A stretch of DNA of 64,000 bases from Albimonas marina (lineage in GTDB: Bacteria; Pseudomonadota; Alphaproteobacteria; Rhodobacterales; Rhodobacteraceae), in the NCBI RefSeq assembly GCF_029223255.1, contig NZ_JARHUC010000001.1, positions 310,001-374,000 on the forward strand. The letters are read 5' to 3'. The notes beneath the pieces are model-generated. The model had not been told where the DNA came from. It made no database searches and worked only from the letters and a program-made list of their open reading frames with translations. The position numbers were made by a program, and so were the translations under genes. The stretch's first letter is position 1; the number at the start of each line of letters is the position of its first letter. Shown one piece after another: positions 8,371-17,085 of the stretch.

Positions 8371-8488
8371 TCCAAAGTGGAGATTCTCCCATTGCTTGCC
8401 GCGAAAATTCGTGGAGGGTGGCGCCCGACTATCGAGACGACCGGCCGCGCAGGCCGGGAACGCCAACCAGGCGCGGGAGGATACACGC

Positions 8489-9991
8489 ATGGTCACCGAG
8501 CTCACCCACTGGATCGACGGCAAGCACGTCAAGGGAACCTCCGGCCGCTTCGCCGACGTCTACAACCCCGCCACCGGCGAGGTTCAGGCCAAGACGCCGC
8601 TGGCCACCGTCGAGGAGATCGACGCCGCGGTGCAGTCCGCCAAGGCCGCCCAGCCCGCCTGGGCCGCGGTCAATCCGCAGCGCCGCGCCCGCGTGCTGAT
8701 GGCCTTCGTGCAGCTGCTGCACCGGGACATGGACAAGCTGGCCGAGGCCCTGTCGCGCGAGCATGGCAAGACCTTCCCCGACGCGAAGGGCGACGTGATC
8801 CGAGGCCTGGAAGTGGCCGAGTTCTGCATCGGCGCGCCGCACCTGCTGAAGGGCGAGTTCACCGACGGCGCGGGCCCGGGCATCGACATCTACTCGATGC
8901 GCCAGCCGGTGGGCGTCGCGGCGGGCATCACCCCGTTCAACTTCCCCGCCATGATCCCGATGTGGAAGTTCTGCCCGGCGATCGCGGCCGGCAACGCTTT
9001 CATCCTGAAGCCGTCCGAGCGCGACCCCTCCGTCCCCCTCATGCTCGCCGAGCTGATGAAGGAGGCGGGTCTGCCCGACGGCATCCTGCAGGTGATCAAC
9101 GGCGACAAGGTCGCGGTGGACGCGATCCTCGACCATGAGGACATCGGCGCCGTGGGCTTCGTCGGCTCCACCGCCATCGCGCATTACGTCTATTCGCGCG
9201 GCACCGCCGCCGGAAAGCGCGTGCAGTGCTTCGGCGGCGCCAAGAACCACATGATCATCATGCCCGACGCGGACCTCGACCAGGCCGCCGACGCGCTGGT
9301 GGGCGCGGGCTACGGCGCGGCGGGCGAGCGCTGCATGGCGATCTCGGTCGCGGTGCCGGTGGGCGACAAGACCGCCGACCTGCTGATCGAGAAGCTGATC
9401 CCCAAGATCGAGGCGCTCAAGGTCGGCCCCTACACCGCCGGCGACGACGTGGACTACGGCCCGGTGGTGACCGCGGCGGCCCGCGACAAGATCCTCGGCC
9501 TGGTGGACCAGGGCGTGAAGGAAGGCGCGAACCTCGTCGTCGACGGCCGCGGCTTCAAGATGCAGGGCTATGAGAACGGCTTCTTCGTGGGTCCGTGCCT
9601 GTTCGACAACGTCACCAAGGACATGTCGATCTACAAGGAGGAGATCTTCGGCCCGGTCCTCTCGACCGTGCGCGCGAAGACCTACGAGGAGGCGCTGAGC
9701 CTCGCCATGGACCACGAGTACGGCAACGGCGTCGCGATGTTCACCCGCGACGGCGACGCGGCGCGGGACTTCGTGAACCGCATCAACGTGGGCATGGTCG
9801 GCGTGAACGTGCCGATCCCGGTGCCGCTCGCCTACCACACCTTCGGCGGCTGGAAGAAGTCGGTGTTCGGCGACCTGAACCAGCACGGCCCGGACGCGTT
9901 CCGCTTCTACACCCGCACCAAGACGGTCACCTCGCGCTGGCCGTCGGGCGTCAAGGAAGGCGCCGAGTTCGTCATTCCGACGATGGCCTGA
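8489..9991 (+). CDS. mmsA: CoA-acylating methylmalonate-semialdehyde dehydrogenase
   Basis: MmsA oxidises methylmalonate semialdehyde to propionyl-CoA in valine catabolism, and also malonate semialdehyde. The ATG at 8489 follows GGGAGGATACACGC and gives 500 residues, the usual length. Seen are the N-terminal THWIDGKHVKGTSGR, the NAD-binding region TPFNFPAMIPMWKFCPAIAA, VGFVGSTAIAHYVY, and the active-site cysteine in GYGAAGERCMAIS. The C-terminal FGGWKKSVFGDLNQHG is also characteristic. It is first in the plus-strand valine block, with the next gene in that direction 315 bp away beyond a minus-strand small gene. Confidence 0.97.
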   Translation: MVTELTHWIDGKHVKGTSGRFADVYNPATGEVQAKTPLATVEEIDAAVQSAKAAQPAWAAVNPQRRARVLMAFVQLLHRDMDKLAEALSREHGKTFPDAKGDVIRGLEVAEFCIGAPHLLKGEFTDGAGPGIDIYSMRQPVGVAAGITPFNFPAMIPMWKFCPAIAAGNAFILKPSERDPSVPLMLAELMKEAGLPDGILQVINGDKVAVDAILDHEDIGAVGFVGSTAIAHYVYSRGTAAGKRVQCFGGAKNHMIIMPDADLDQAADALVGAGYGAAGERCMAISVAVPVGDKTADLLIEKLIPKIEALKVGPYTAGDDVDYGPVVTAAARDKILGLVDQGVKEGANLVVDGRGFKMQGYENGFFVGPCLFDNVTKDMSIYKEEIFGPVLSTVRAKTYEEALSLAMDHEYGNGVAMFTRDGDAARDFVNRINVGMVGVNVPIPVPLAYHTFGGWKKSVFGDLNQHGPDAFRFYTRTKTVTSRWPSGVKEGAEFVIPTMA

Positions 9992-10025
9992 GCGGCGCGC
10001 CCGCGACGCGATGGGGAAGGGCGGC

Positions 10026-10217
10026 TCAGCCGCCCTTCCGTCTCTGGTGGAACAGCCCGCCCACGAACCCGCCCACGCCCAGGCCCACGATGGTGGCCAG
10101 CGGCTCGGGCGGCGGGAAGCCCGCCAGGATCATGAGAAGGTTGGCCAGGAAGCCGCCCAGCGCGCCCACCAGCGCGAATTTCACCGGCGTCTCGAGCCGG
10201 CCGAGAAACGAGAACAT
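10026..10217 (-). CDS. small membrane protein, unknown function
   Basis: This 63-residue minus-strand frame begins MFSFLGRLETPVKFALVGAL and contains two Gly/Ala-rich hydrophobic segments separated by a short Pro turn, ending in the basic QRRKGG. It reads as a two-helix membrane protein with glycine-zipper-like spacing (GALGGFLANLL, GLGVGGFVGGLF). It lies between mmsA and the acyl-CoA dehydrogenase on the opposite strand. I do not recognise a family. The coherent helix pattern supports a real gene, though its small size leaves doubt. Confidence 0.5.
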   Translation of the reverse strand: MFSFLGRLETPVKFALVGALGGFLANLLMILAGFPPPEPLATIVGLGVGGFVGGLFHQRRKGG

Positions 10218-10306
10218 GCCGCGCCCCCTGCGCCCGTTGCGATCCGGCGGACCCTAGCCGCCCCGCGACCCCGGCCGCAAGGAACCGCCCGGCGGGAGGA
10301 GGACCA

Positions 10307-11452
10307 ATGGATTTCGCGCTCAGCGAGGAGAGCCAGGCGCTCTACGACATGGCCCTGTCCTTCGGGCAGGACCGCATCGCCCCCCATGCGGCCGAGTGGG
10401 AAGAGGCCGGCACGATCCCCCGCGACCTGCTGACCGAGGTCGGCGCGCTCGGCCTCGGCGCGATCTACTGCTCGGAGGAGCACGGCGGCTCCGAGCTCTC
10501 GCGCCTCGACGCCACGCTGATCTTCGAGGCGCTGGCCCAGGCCTGCCCCTCGGTCGCGGCCTTCATCTCGATCCACAACATGTGCGCGAAGATGATCGAC
10601 ACCTTCGCCTCCGACGAGATGCGCGCGGAGTGGATCCCCCAACTCGCCAGCTTCGAGAAGGTGGCGAGCTACTGCCTGACCGAGCCGGGCTCCGGCTCCG
10701 ACGCCGCCTCGCTGAAGACCAAGGCCGAGAAGACCGACGAGGGCTACGCCCTGACCGGCAACAAGGCCTTCATCTCGGGCGGCGGCTTCTCGGACGTCTA
10801 CCTGGTGATGTGCCGGACCGGGGACGCGGGGCCCAAGGGCATCTCCTGCCTGCTGGTCGAGGACGGCGCCGAGGGGCTGAGCTTCGGCGCGCAGGAGAAG
10901 AAGATGGGCTGGAAGGCCCAGCCGACCGCCCAGGTCCAGTTCGACGGCTGTCATGTCCCTGCGAAGAACCTGCTGGGCGAGGAGGGGCGCGGCTTCGTCT
11001 ACGCCATGAACGGCCTCGACGGCGGGCGTCTGAACATCTCCGCCTCGGCGCTGGGCGGGGCCCAGGCCGCGCTGACCAAGGCCGCCGACTACATGGGCGA
11101 GCGCAAGGCCTTCGGCCAGACGCTCGACCAGTTCCAGGCCCTCCAGTTCCGCCTCGCCGACATGGAGATCGAGCTTCAGGCCGCGCGCACCTTCCTGCGC
11201 CAGGCCGCCTGGAAGCTCGACCAGGGCGCGCCCGACGCCACCAAGTTCTGCGCCATGGCCAAGCGCTTCGTGACCGACACCGCCTTCGAGGTCGCCAACC
11301 AGTCGCTGCAGCTGCACGGCGGCTACGGCTACCTGGCCGACTACGGGATCGAGAAGATCGTGCGCGACCTGCGCGTGCACCAGATCCTCGAGGGCACCAA
11401 CGAGATCATGCGCCTGATCACGGCGCGCGCCCTGCTGGCCGAGCGCGGCTGA
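10307..11452 (+). CDS. acyl-CoA dehydrogenase, probable isobutyryl-CoA dehydrogenase
   Basis: The 381-residue flavoprotein fits the acyl-CoA dehydrogenase length. It has the N-terminal helical domain (MDFALSEESQALYDMALSFG), the FAD-binding YCLTEPGSGSDAASLKT, the middle beta-domain ending GWKAQPTAQVQFDGCHVP, and the C-terminal GGYGYLADYGIEKIVRDLRV followed by QILEGTNEIMRLI. The glutamate in QILEGTNE is at the position of the catalytic base in short-chain family members. Its place between mmsA and a 3-hydroxyisobutyryl-CoA hydrolase points to isobutyryl-CoA as substrate in valine degradation. That substrate is inferred from context. Confidence 0.92.
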   Translation: MDFALSEESQALYDMALSFGQDRIAPHAAEWEEAGTIPRDLLTEVGALGLGAIYCSEEHGGSELSRLDATLIFEALAQACPSVAAFISIHNMCAKMIDTFASDEMRAEWIPQLASFEKVASYCLTEPGSGSDAASLKTKAEKTDEGYALTGNKAFISGGGFSDVYLVMCRTGDAGPKGISCLLVEDGAEGLSFGAQEKKMGWKAQPTAQVQFDGCHVPAKNLLGEEGRGFVYAMNGLDGGRLNISASALGGAQAALTKAADYMGERKAFGQTLDQFQALQFRLADMEIELQAARTFLRQAAWKLDQGAPDATKFCAMAKRFVTDTAFEVANQSLQLHGGYGYLADYGIEKIVRDLRVHQILEGTNEIMRLITARALLAERG

Positions 11453-11487
11453 CGCCGCACCGGGACGCAGGAGCGAAGGGAGACGAC

Positions 11488-12552
11488 ATGACCGATTTGA
11501 TCGTGACCACCGAAGGCCGCGCCGGCCGCATCACCATGAACCGTCCCAAGGCGCTGAACGCGCTGAGCTGGGACATGTCGCTGGCGCTGGAGGCCGCTCT
11601 GAACGAGTGGAAGAACGACCCCGCCATCGACCTGGTGGTGATCGACGCCTGCGAGGGCCGCGCCTTCGGCGCCGGCGGCGACATCCGCAAGATGTGGGAT
11701 CACGGCAGCCAGGGCGATTTCGCCTACTCGCGCGGCTTCTGGTCGGACGAGTACCGCATGAACGCCCTGCTGCGGAACTATCCCAAGCCGGTCGTGTCCT
11801 TCGTGGACGGCATCGTGATGGGCGGCGGCGTGGGCATCGCCTCGAACTGCTCGCATCGCTGCTTCTCCGAGAAGACGCTGCTGGCGATGCCCGAGACGGG
11901 GATCGGCCTGCTGCCCGACGTCGGCGGCACCTTCATCCTGTCGCGCGCCCCCGGCCGCACCGGCGAGTTCCTGGGCCTGACCGGCACCCGCATCGGGGTG
12001 GCGGACGCGATCTTCGCGGGCTTCGCCGACTTTTTCGTGCCCTCCGCCGACCACGCCGCCCTGAAGGCCGAGCTGTGCAAGACCGGCGACGTCCTGGTCA
12101 TCGGCCAGTTCAAGAAGGACCCGATGTCGGCCGAGGCGCCCGAGGTCGCGCCCTTCCTCGCCTCGATCCAGTCCGGCGTGGACGAGATCTTCGACAACTC
12201 CACCCCCATGGCCATCGTCGAGGACCTCCAGGCCTCCTCCGAGGACTGGGCCCAGGCGGCGGCGAAGGCGATCCTGCGGGCCTGCCCGCTCTCGGTCGGC
12301 TCGACCCTGATCGCGGTGCGCAACGCCCGCGAGATGGACACGATCGAGGAGGCGCTGGCCGAGGAATACCGCTTCACCTACCGCTCCCAGGAGTTCGGGG
12401 AGCTGAACGAGGGCGTGCGCGCCCAGATCGTCGACAAGGACCGCAACCCCCAGTGGGCCTCGCCCCGGCTGGAGGACGTGTGGCCGGACCGGGCGATGTT
12501 CATGCTGTCGTCGCTCGGCGAGAACGAGTGGCCGCACGGAAAGAAGGCCTGA
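11488..12552 (+). CDS. 3-hydroxyisobutyryl-CoA hydrolase (enoyl-CoA hydratase/isomerase family)
   Basis: The start at ATG 11488 gives 354 residues, longer than simple enoyl-CoA hydratases and right for the hydrolase subgroup. It shows MNRPKALNALSWDM, FGAGGDIRKMW for the CoA-binding oxyanion hole, GIVMGGGVGIASNCSH, and the active-site region AMPETGIGLLPDVGGTFILSR. The C-terminal part with EYRFTYRSQEF and IVDKDRNPQW is characteristic of the hydrolase. It releases 3-hydroxyisobutyrate from its CoA ester, which mmsB then oxidises. It starts 35 bp after the dehydrogenase, so cotranscription is likely. Confidence 0.93.
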   Translation: MTDLIVTTEGRAGRITMNRPKALNALSWDMSLALEAALNEWKNDPAIDLVVIDACEGRAFGAGGDIRKMWDHGSQGDFAYSRGFWSDEYRMNALLRNYPKPVVSFVDGIVMGGGVGIASNCSHRCFSEKTLLAMPETGIGLLPDVGGTFILSRAPGRTGEFLGLTGTRIGVADAIFAGFADFFVPSADHAALKAELCKTGDVLVIGQFKKDPMSAEAPEVAPFLASIQSGVDEIFDNSTPMAIVEDLQASSEDWAQAAAKAILRACPLSVGSTLIAVRNAREMDTIEEALAEEYRFTYRSQEFGELNEGVRAQIVDKDRNPQWASPRLEDVWPDRAMFMLSSLGENEWPHGKKA

Positions 12553-12556
12553 TCGC

Positions 12557-13171
12557 ATGATCCTCACGGGGCTCTACGATTCCCCCTTCGCCCGGCGGGT
12601 GGCGCTGGCGCTGCATGTCCACGGGGTCGCCTTCGACCGCGCCGCGCTGTCGGTCTTCGGCGACTTCGAGGCGGTGATGCGCGCCAACCCGCTGGGCCGG
12701 GCCCCGGTGCTGCAGCTCGACGACGGGCGGATCCTGTCCGACAGCCGCGCGATCATCGAGTGGATCGAGGATCCGGCCTCGGGCCTCGGCGGCCCGAAGC
12801 TGACGCCCGAGGGCGCCGCCGCCCGCTTCGCGATGCTGGAGGCCGAGGGCCTGGCCATCGGCCTCGCCGACAAGGCGGTGGCGCGGTCGGCCGAGAACCG
12901 CAGGCCCGCGCAGCTCCAGGACCGCGAGCAGATCCTGCGGCTGGAGAAGCAGATGAACTCCGGCCTCGACTGGCTGGAGCGCTGGGCGGACCGCCGCTCG
13001 ACCTCGGGGGAGCCGGACCGCGCCGATCTCGCCGCCGTCTGCGCCTCCACCTACCTGATCGAGAAATGGCCGGGGGTGTTCGACGCCGACGCCCGCCCGG
13101 CGCTGGAGCATTACCGGGCCGGGTGGGAGGCGCGCGCGCCCTTCACCCAGGCCCCCTTCACGGCCGGCTGA
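12557..13171 (+). CDS. glutathione S-transferase family protein
   Basis: The 204-residue protein has a thioredoxin-fold N-terminal domain, opening MILTGLYDSPFARRVALAL and containing NPLGRAPVLQLDDGRILSDSRAIIEW. The latter is the glutathione gamma-glutamyl site with the conserved cis-Pro and SRAI. A helical C-terminal domain follows. The N-terminal S-P-F-A-R-R motif suggests a serine-type or Xi/beta-like GST, but the class cannot be fixed by eye. It starts 4 bp after the hydrolase gene and 34 bp before mmsB, so it is embedded in the valine operon. It may scavenge reactive methacrylyl-CoA by conjugation; that role is an inference. Confidence 0.88.
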   Translation: MILTGLYDSPFARRVALALHVHGVAFDRAALSVFGDFEAVMRANPLGRAPVLQLDDGRILSDSRAIIEWIEDPASGLGGPKLTPEGAAARFAMLEAEGLAIGLADKAVARSAENRRPAQLQDREQILRLEKQMNSGLDWLERWADRRSTSGEPDRADLAAVCASTYLIEKWPGVFDADARPALEHYRAGWEARAPFTQAPFTAG

Positions 13172-13205
13172 CCGGACCGCGACGCACGACACGGGAGGAG
13201 ACGAC

Positions 13206-14075
13206 ATGAAGATCGGTTTCATCGGGCTGGGCAACATGGGCGCCCCCATGGCCGCCAACCTCGCCAAGGCGGGTCATGAGGTGACGGGCTTCGACGTGGC
13301 CGGCGCCACGGCCGAGGGCGTGGCGACCGCCGCCTCGGGGGCCGAGGCCGCCGCCGGCAAGGACGCCGTCATCACCATGCTGCCCAACGGCGACATCCTG
13401 CGCACCGTCGCGGCCGAGGTGATCCCGGCCATGCGCAAGGGGGCCGTCTTCATCGACTGCTCGACCGTCGACGTGGACAGCGCCCGCGCCGCCCACGACC
13501 TCGCCGCCGAGGCGGGCCTCCTGTCGGTCGACGCCCCGGTCTCCGGCGGCATCGGCGGCGCGGCCGCCGGCACGCTGACCTTCATGGCCGGCGGCTCCGA
13601 GGCCTCGTTCGAGGCGGCGAAGCCGCTCTTCGACATCATGGGCCAGAAGGCCGTGCACTGCGGCGAGGGCGGCGCCGGCCAGGCCGCGAAGATCTGCAAC
13701 AACATGATCCTCGGCATCTCGATGATCGGCGTGTGCGAGGCGTTCAACCTCGCCGACAAGCTGGGCCTGTCGCGCCAGTCGGTGTTCGACGTGGTCTCGA
13801 CCTCCTCGGGCTACTGCTGGTCGATGAACGCCTACTGCCCCGCCCCGGGCGTGGGTCCGCAGAGCCCGGCCGACAACGACTACAAGCCCGGCTTCGCGGC
13901 CGAGTTGATGCTCAAGGACCTCAAGCTCTCCCAGCAGGCCGCGGATTCGGTCGGCGCGCCCACCCCGATGGGCTCGCGCGCGATGGAGCTCTACGAGGCG
14001 TTCGTGGGCGAGGACGGCAAGGGCCTCGACTTCTCCGCCATGCTGCCGCGCCTGTCGAAGATGGCCCGCCGCTGA
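13206..14075 (+). CDS. mmsB: 3-hydroxyisobutyrate dehydrogenase
   Basis: MmsB oxidises 3-hydroxyisobutyrate to methylmalonate semialdehyde with NAD, feeding MmsA. The 289-residue protein carries the Rossmann signature IGFIGLGNMGAPMAANLAKAGH, the substrate motif DAPVSGGIGGAAAGTLTFMAGG, and the catalytic lysine in GAGQAAKICNNMIL. The C-terminal helical domain includes KDLKLSQQAADSVGAPTPMG. The length is typical. It is the last gene of the valine block and is followed by a strong bidirectional terminator. Confidence 0.96.
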   Translation: MKIGFIGLGNMGAPMAANLAKAGHEVTGFDVAGATAEGVATAASGAEAAAGKDAVITMLPNGDILRTVAAEVIPAMRKGAVFIDCSTVDVDSARAAHDLAAEAGLLSVDAPVSGGIGGAAAGTLTFMAGGSEASFEAAKPLFDIMGQKAVHCGEGGAGQAAKICNNMILGISMIGVCEAFNLADKLGLSRQSVFDVVSTSSGYCWSMNAYCPAPGVGPQSPADNDYKPGFAAELMLKDLKLSQQAADSVGAPTPMGSRAMELYEAFVGEDGKGLDFSAMLPRLSKMARR

Positions 14076-14136
14076 GGGCCAGAGGCGCCCCGGACCTGAT
14101 CCGGGGCCTCCCGCGCCAGGCCGGCCGCAAAAGAAA

Positions 14137-14165
14137 CGGCCGCCGGGGACGCCCCCCGGCGGCCG
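14137..14165. terminator. bidirectional terminator between mmsB and the cupin gene
   Basis: A perfect 12-bp stem CGGCCGCCGGGG/CCCCGGCGGCCG with a 5-nt loop lies between the convergent genes. The plus strand continues CTTTC and the minus strand continues TTTCTTTT, so it can stop both transcripts. A second hairpin, GCCCCGGA/TCCGGGGC, lies just upstream near 14087-14107. Confidence 0.8.
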
Positions 14166-14182
14166 CTTTCATGTCCGCAGGC

Positions 14183-14653
14183 TCACGCCGGGTGGTTGGG
14201 GTCGATCCAGCGCACCGGCTCGGGGTTCTCGACCGGGTCGATGTCGAGGTTCACCACCACCGGCTCCTGGTCCGAGCGCACCAGCACGCACTCCAGGCTC
14301 TGGTCGTCGGCGGCGTTGATCTCCTGGTGCGGCACGTAGGGGGGGACGTAGATGAAGTCGCCCGCCTCGGCCTCGGCCACGTACTGCAGCTTGTCGCCCC
14401 AGCGCATCCGCGCCCGCCCGCGGACCACGTAGATCACCGACTCGAGGTGGCCGTGGTGATGCGCGCCGGTCTTGGCGTCGGGGTGGATCGAGACGGTGCC
14501 CGCCCAGATCTTCTGCGCCCCCGCCGTGGCGTGGGTGATCGCCGCGGCGCGGTTCATGCCGGGGGTCTGCGCGGTGTTCGCGTCCAGCTCCCCTGCCTTC
14601 ACGATGCGGATGCCGTTCAGGCGCCAGTGATCGGTCTCGGCAGGCTCGGACAT
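14183..14653 (-). CDS. cupin-domain protein
   Basis: The 156-residue protein has a single cupin barrel. Motif 1 is visible as G-A-H-H-H-G-H-L-E-S-V-I-Y, providing the metal ligands (three His and Glu), and motif 2 as GDFIYVPPYVPHQEIN with its His. The C-terminal part ends with IDPNHPA. It is likely a small metal-binding oxygenase, isomerase or sensor; the substrate cannot be stated. Start and length agree with single-domain cupins. The upstream side faces the ProX-like gene across 167 bp. Confidence 0.85.
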   Translation of the reverse strand: MSEPAETDHWRLNGIRIVKAGELDANTAQTPGMNRAAAITHATAGAQKIWAGTVSIHPDAKTGAHHHGHLESVIYVVRGRARMRWGDKLQYVAEAEAGDFIYVPPYVPHQEINAADDQSLECVLVRSDQEPVVVNLDIDPVENPEPVRWIDPNHPA

Positions 14654-14820
14654 GGAGGTCTCCTTCGGCGTCCTGATGCGTCGGGGTCACCCTAGGCCGG
14701 TCCCGCGCCGGACCCAAGTGCGGACCTGAACGTCAGGCCGCGGCTTGACCCCCGCCGCCCGGCGCGCTTGAACGCAGGCGACCCTCGCGCCTCATTCCTT
14801 CCGCCGCGCCGGAGCCGCCC

Positions 14821-15381
14821 ATGACCGCCCTGCCCTGCGACGCCGTCGCCGACCCGTTCGCCGCCGAGGCCGCGCTGCTCGCCCGGCTGGACGCGCTCGG
14901 CATCGGTTACGTCCGCCACGCCCACCCGCCCCTGCGCACCGTCGAGGAAAGCCGGGAGCTGCGCGGCGCGATGCCCGGCGCCCACTGCAAGAACCTGTTC
15001 CTGAAGGAGAAGAAGGGCGGCTTCTGGCTGGCGGTGTGCGAGGAGGACCGCGCCATCCGCATCCCAGACCTGGCCAAGACGCTGGGCGCCAAGCGCTTCA
15101 GCTTCGGCTCTCCCGACGACATGGGCCGCCTGCTGGGGGTGCGGCCGGGGGCGGTGACCTCGCTGGGCCTGATCAACGACGTGGGGCGGGAGCTGCGGCT
15201 CGCCCTCGACAGCCAGATGATGGCGGCCGAGGTGCTGAACGTGCATCCGCTGCACAACGAGGCGACGGTGGCCATCGCCACCGCCGACCTGCGCCGCTTC
15301 TTCGAGGCAACGGGCCACGCCCCCGTCGACGTCGATTTCGACGCGCTCGAGGCGCAGGCCCGCGCCGCGGCCGAGGGCTGA
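14821..15381 (+). CDS. aminoacyl-tRNA deacylase, ProX/YbaK family
   Basis: The 186-residue product matches free-standing INS-like editing domains that hydrolyse mischarged tRNAs such as Ala-tRNA(Pro). It has the family motifs KNLFLKEKKGGFWLAVCEED, the LGAKRFSFGSPDDMGRLLGVRPGAVTSLGL block, and a C-terminal HPLHNEATVAIATADLRRF. The Lys in KNLFLK is the conserved catalytic-site lysine. The domain acts in trans on charged tRNA in the cytosol. The exact amino-acid specificity is inferred from the family and is not certain. Confidence 0.88.
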   Translation: MTALPCDAVADPFAAEAALLARLDALGIGYVRHAHPPLRTVEESRELRGAMPGAHCKNLFLKEKKGGFWLAVCEEDRAIRIPDLAKTLGAKRFSFGSPDDMGRLLGVRPGAVTSLGLINDVGRELRLALDSQMMAAEVLNVHPLHNEATVAIATADLRRFFEATGHAPVDVDFDALEAQARAAAEG

Positions 15382-15400
15382 GGCCCCCGGCCGCGCGCCC

Positions 15401-15904
15401 TCAGCGCCCGGCCAGCGCCGCCAGCGCCGCGTTGGTCGACCGGCCCGCCGCCTGCGCCATCTCGGCGATCGAGGCGTCCTGCGTCGGCGCGAAGCCCGCG
15501 GCCTGCAGCCGCGCCGCCGCCTCCTGCGGGGCGAGGCCCAGCGCGGGCGCCACCGCCGACAGGGGCTGCGCGCTCATCATCTGCGCCACCGCGACCTGCG
15601 GCGGGCCGCCGCGCCCGGCCGGGCCGGCCCCGGTCAGCGAGGGCCAGGCGAAGGCCGCCGCGGCCACGAGGGACAGGGCCAGCGCCACCGCCATCGGGGT
15701 CTTGCGGAAGTACGCGCCGAACTGGCGCCAGTTGCGCCACAGGTGCAGCGCGAAGGGCGCGATCAGCACCAGGCTCAGTATCTCGTGCATCTCGTGGAAG
15801 GCCGGACGGGCGACGCCGAAGTACAAGGCCAGGCCCGAAACCAGCGACACGACGAAAAGACCCGTGATCAGAGGCGTGGCATAGCGGAAAGCGATCTGTT
15901 TCAT
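15401..15904 (-). CDS. DUF4405-like membrane protein
   Basis: The 167-residue protein has an N-terminal helix (FRYATPLITGLFVVSLVSGL), a second with HEMHEILSLVLIAPFALHLWRNW, and a third after a basic loop (MAVALALSLVAAAAFAWPSL). The periodic histidines in the second helix and the xHxxH..H arrangement resemble the DUF4405 family, related to cytochrome b561-like helices. The C-terminal 60 residues contain a helical segment that may be periplasmic or soluble. A CTTAAC half-site lies just upstream near 15963. The function is unknown; any haem-binding role is inferred from histidine spacing alone. Confidence 0.7.
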   Translation of the reverse strand: MKQIAFRYATPLITGLFVVSLVSGLALYFGVARPAFHEMHEILSLVLIAPFALHLWRNWRQFGAYFRKTPMAVALALSLVAAAAFAWPSLTGAGPAGRGGPPQVAVAQMMSAQPLSAVAPALGLAPQEAAARLQAAGFAPTQDASIAEMAQAAGRSTNAALAALAGR

Positions 15905-16158
15905 CTGAAACCCTTTCTTGCGGCCCGGCGGCGGAGGCGCGACGCCCGCGTCCGGGCGAAACCTTAACGTCGCGATCCGCTCAAGCCGTCGCGATCAGCG
16001 CGCAATCCGGCCTTGCCCTCCGCGCATCGGGCCCCACCTTGCCGGTCGAGATCGCTGCTGCGCCGGGCCGTCGTTCGGTTGCGGCCTGGGCGCGCGGCCT
16101 CTACTTAGGGGTCGACATCCGGCGGGGCGTCCGCCGGAGCGACGGAGGGACCCGAGCG

Positions 16159-17079
16159 ATGCTGGAACTGGGCCAGGGACAGGCCGCGGCCCCCGCGGGG
16201 GGCGACCTGATCAAGGACGTGACCGAAGCGACCTTCATGACCGACGTCGTCGAGGCGTCGCGTCAGGTCCCGGTCATCGTCGACTTCTGGGCCCCGTGGT
16301 GCGGGCCCTGCCGGCAGCTGACGCCGGCGCTGGAGGCCGCGGTGACCGCCGCCGGCGGCAAGGTTCGCCTGGTGAAGGTGAACGTGGACGAGAACCAGAT
16401 GATCGCGGGCCAGCTGCGCGTGCAGTCGATCCCCACGGTCTACGCCTTCGTCGACGGCCAGCCCGTCGACGGCTTCATGGGCGCGGTGCCGCCCTCGGAG
16501 CTGAAGGCCTTCATCGACAAGCTGATCGGCATGGCGGGGGGCGAGACGCTCGCCGACGCCGTGGCCGCCGCCGAGGAGATGCTCGAGCAGGGCCAGGCGG
16601 AGGACGCCGTGCAGGTCTTCGCCGCCATTCTCGAGGAAGACCCTGAGAATCTGCCCGCCATCGGCGGGCTCGCCCGCGCCTTCGTGGCGCTGGGCCGCCT
16701 GGACGAGGCCGAGGCCGCGCTGACCCGCGTCCACCCGGCCAAGACCGAGGACGCCGCCATCGCCCACGCCCGCGCCCAGCTCGAGCTCGCGCGGATGTCC
16801 GAGGGCGGCGCCGGGGCCGGCGAGACCGCGGCGCTGCGCGCCCGGCTCGAGACCGATCCCAACGACCACGAAGCCCGGCTCGAGCTGGCGCAGGCGCTGA
16901 TCGCCTCGCGCGAGCACGAAGCCGCCATCAACGAACTGCTGGAGCTGTTCCGCCGCGACCGCGAGTGGAACGAGGGCGCCGCCAAGGCGCAGCTCACCCA
17001 GCTGTTCGAAAGCCTGGGGCCGAAGGATCCGCTGGTCGGAAAGGGCCGGCGGCGTCTCGCCTCGATGATCTTCGCCTGA
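16159..17079 (+). CDS. thioredoxin-TPR co-chaperone (CnoX/YbbN type)
   Basis: The ATG at 16159 gives 306 residues. Residues 20-130 are a thioredoxin fold with an intact redox motif, VDFWAPWCGPCRQLTP, and the cis-Pro in SIPTVYAF. A helical C-terminal half with TPR-like repeats follows (residues 140-300). This is the CnoX/YbbN architecture: a holdase that protects substrates from oxidation and passes them to GroEL or DnaK. In E. coli YbbN the active-site pair is SxxC; here CGPC is kept, so true thioredoxin activity is plausible. The next gene starts 6 bp later. Confidence 0.92.
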   Translation: MLELGQGQAAAPAGGDLIKDVTEATFMTDVVEASRQVPVIVDFWAPWCGPCRQLTPALEAAVTAAGGKVRLVKVNVDENQMIAGQLRVQSIPTVYAFVDGQPVDGFMGAVPPSELKAFIDKLIGMAGGETLADAVAAAEEMLEQGQAEDAVQVFAAILEEDPENLPAIGGLARAFVALGRLDEAEAALTRVHPAKTEDAAIAHARAQLELARMSEGGAGAGETAALRARLETDPNDHEARLELAQALIASREHEAAINELLELFRRDREWNEGAAKAQLTQLFESLGPKDPLVGKGRRRLASMIFA

Positions 17080-17085
17080 GGGGAT

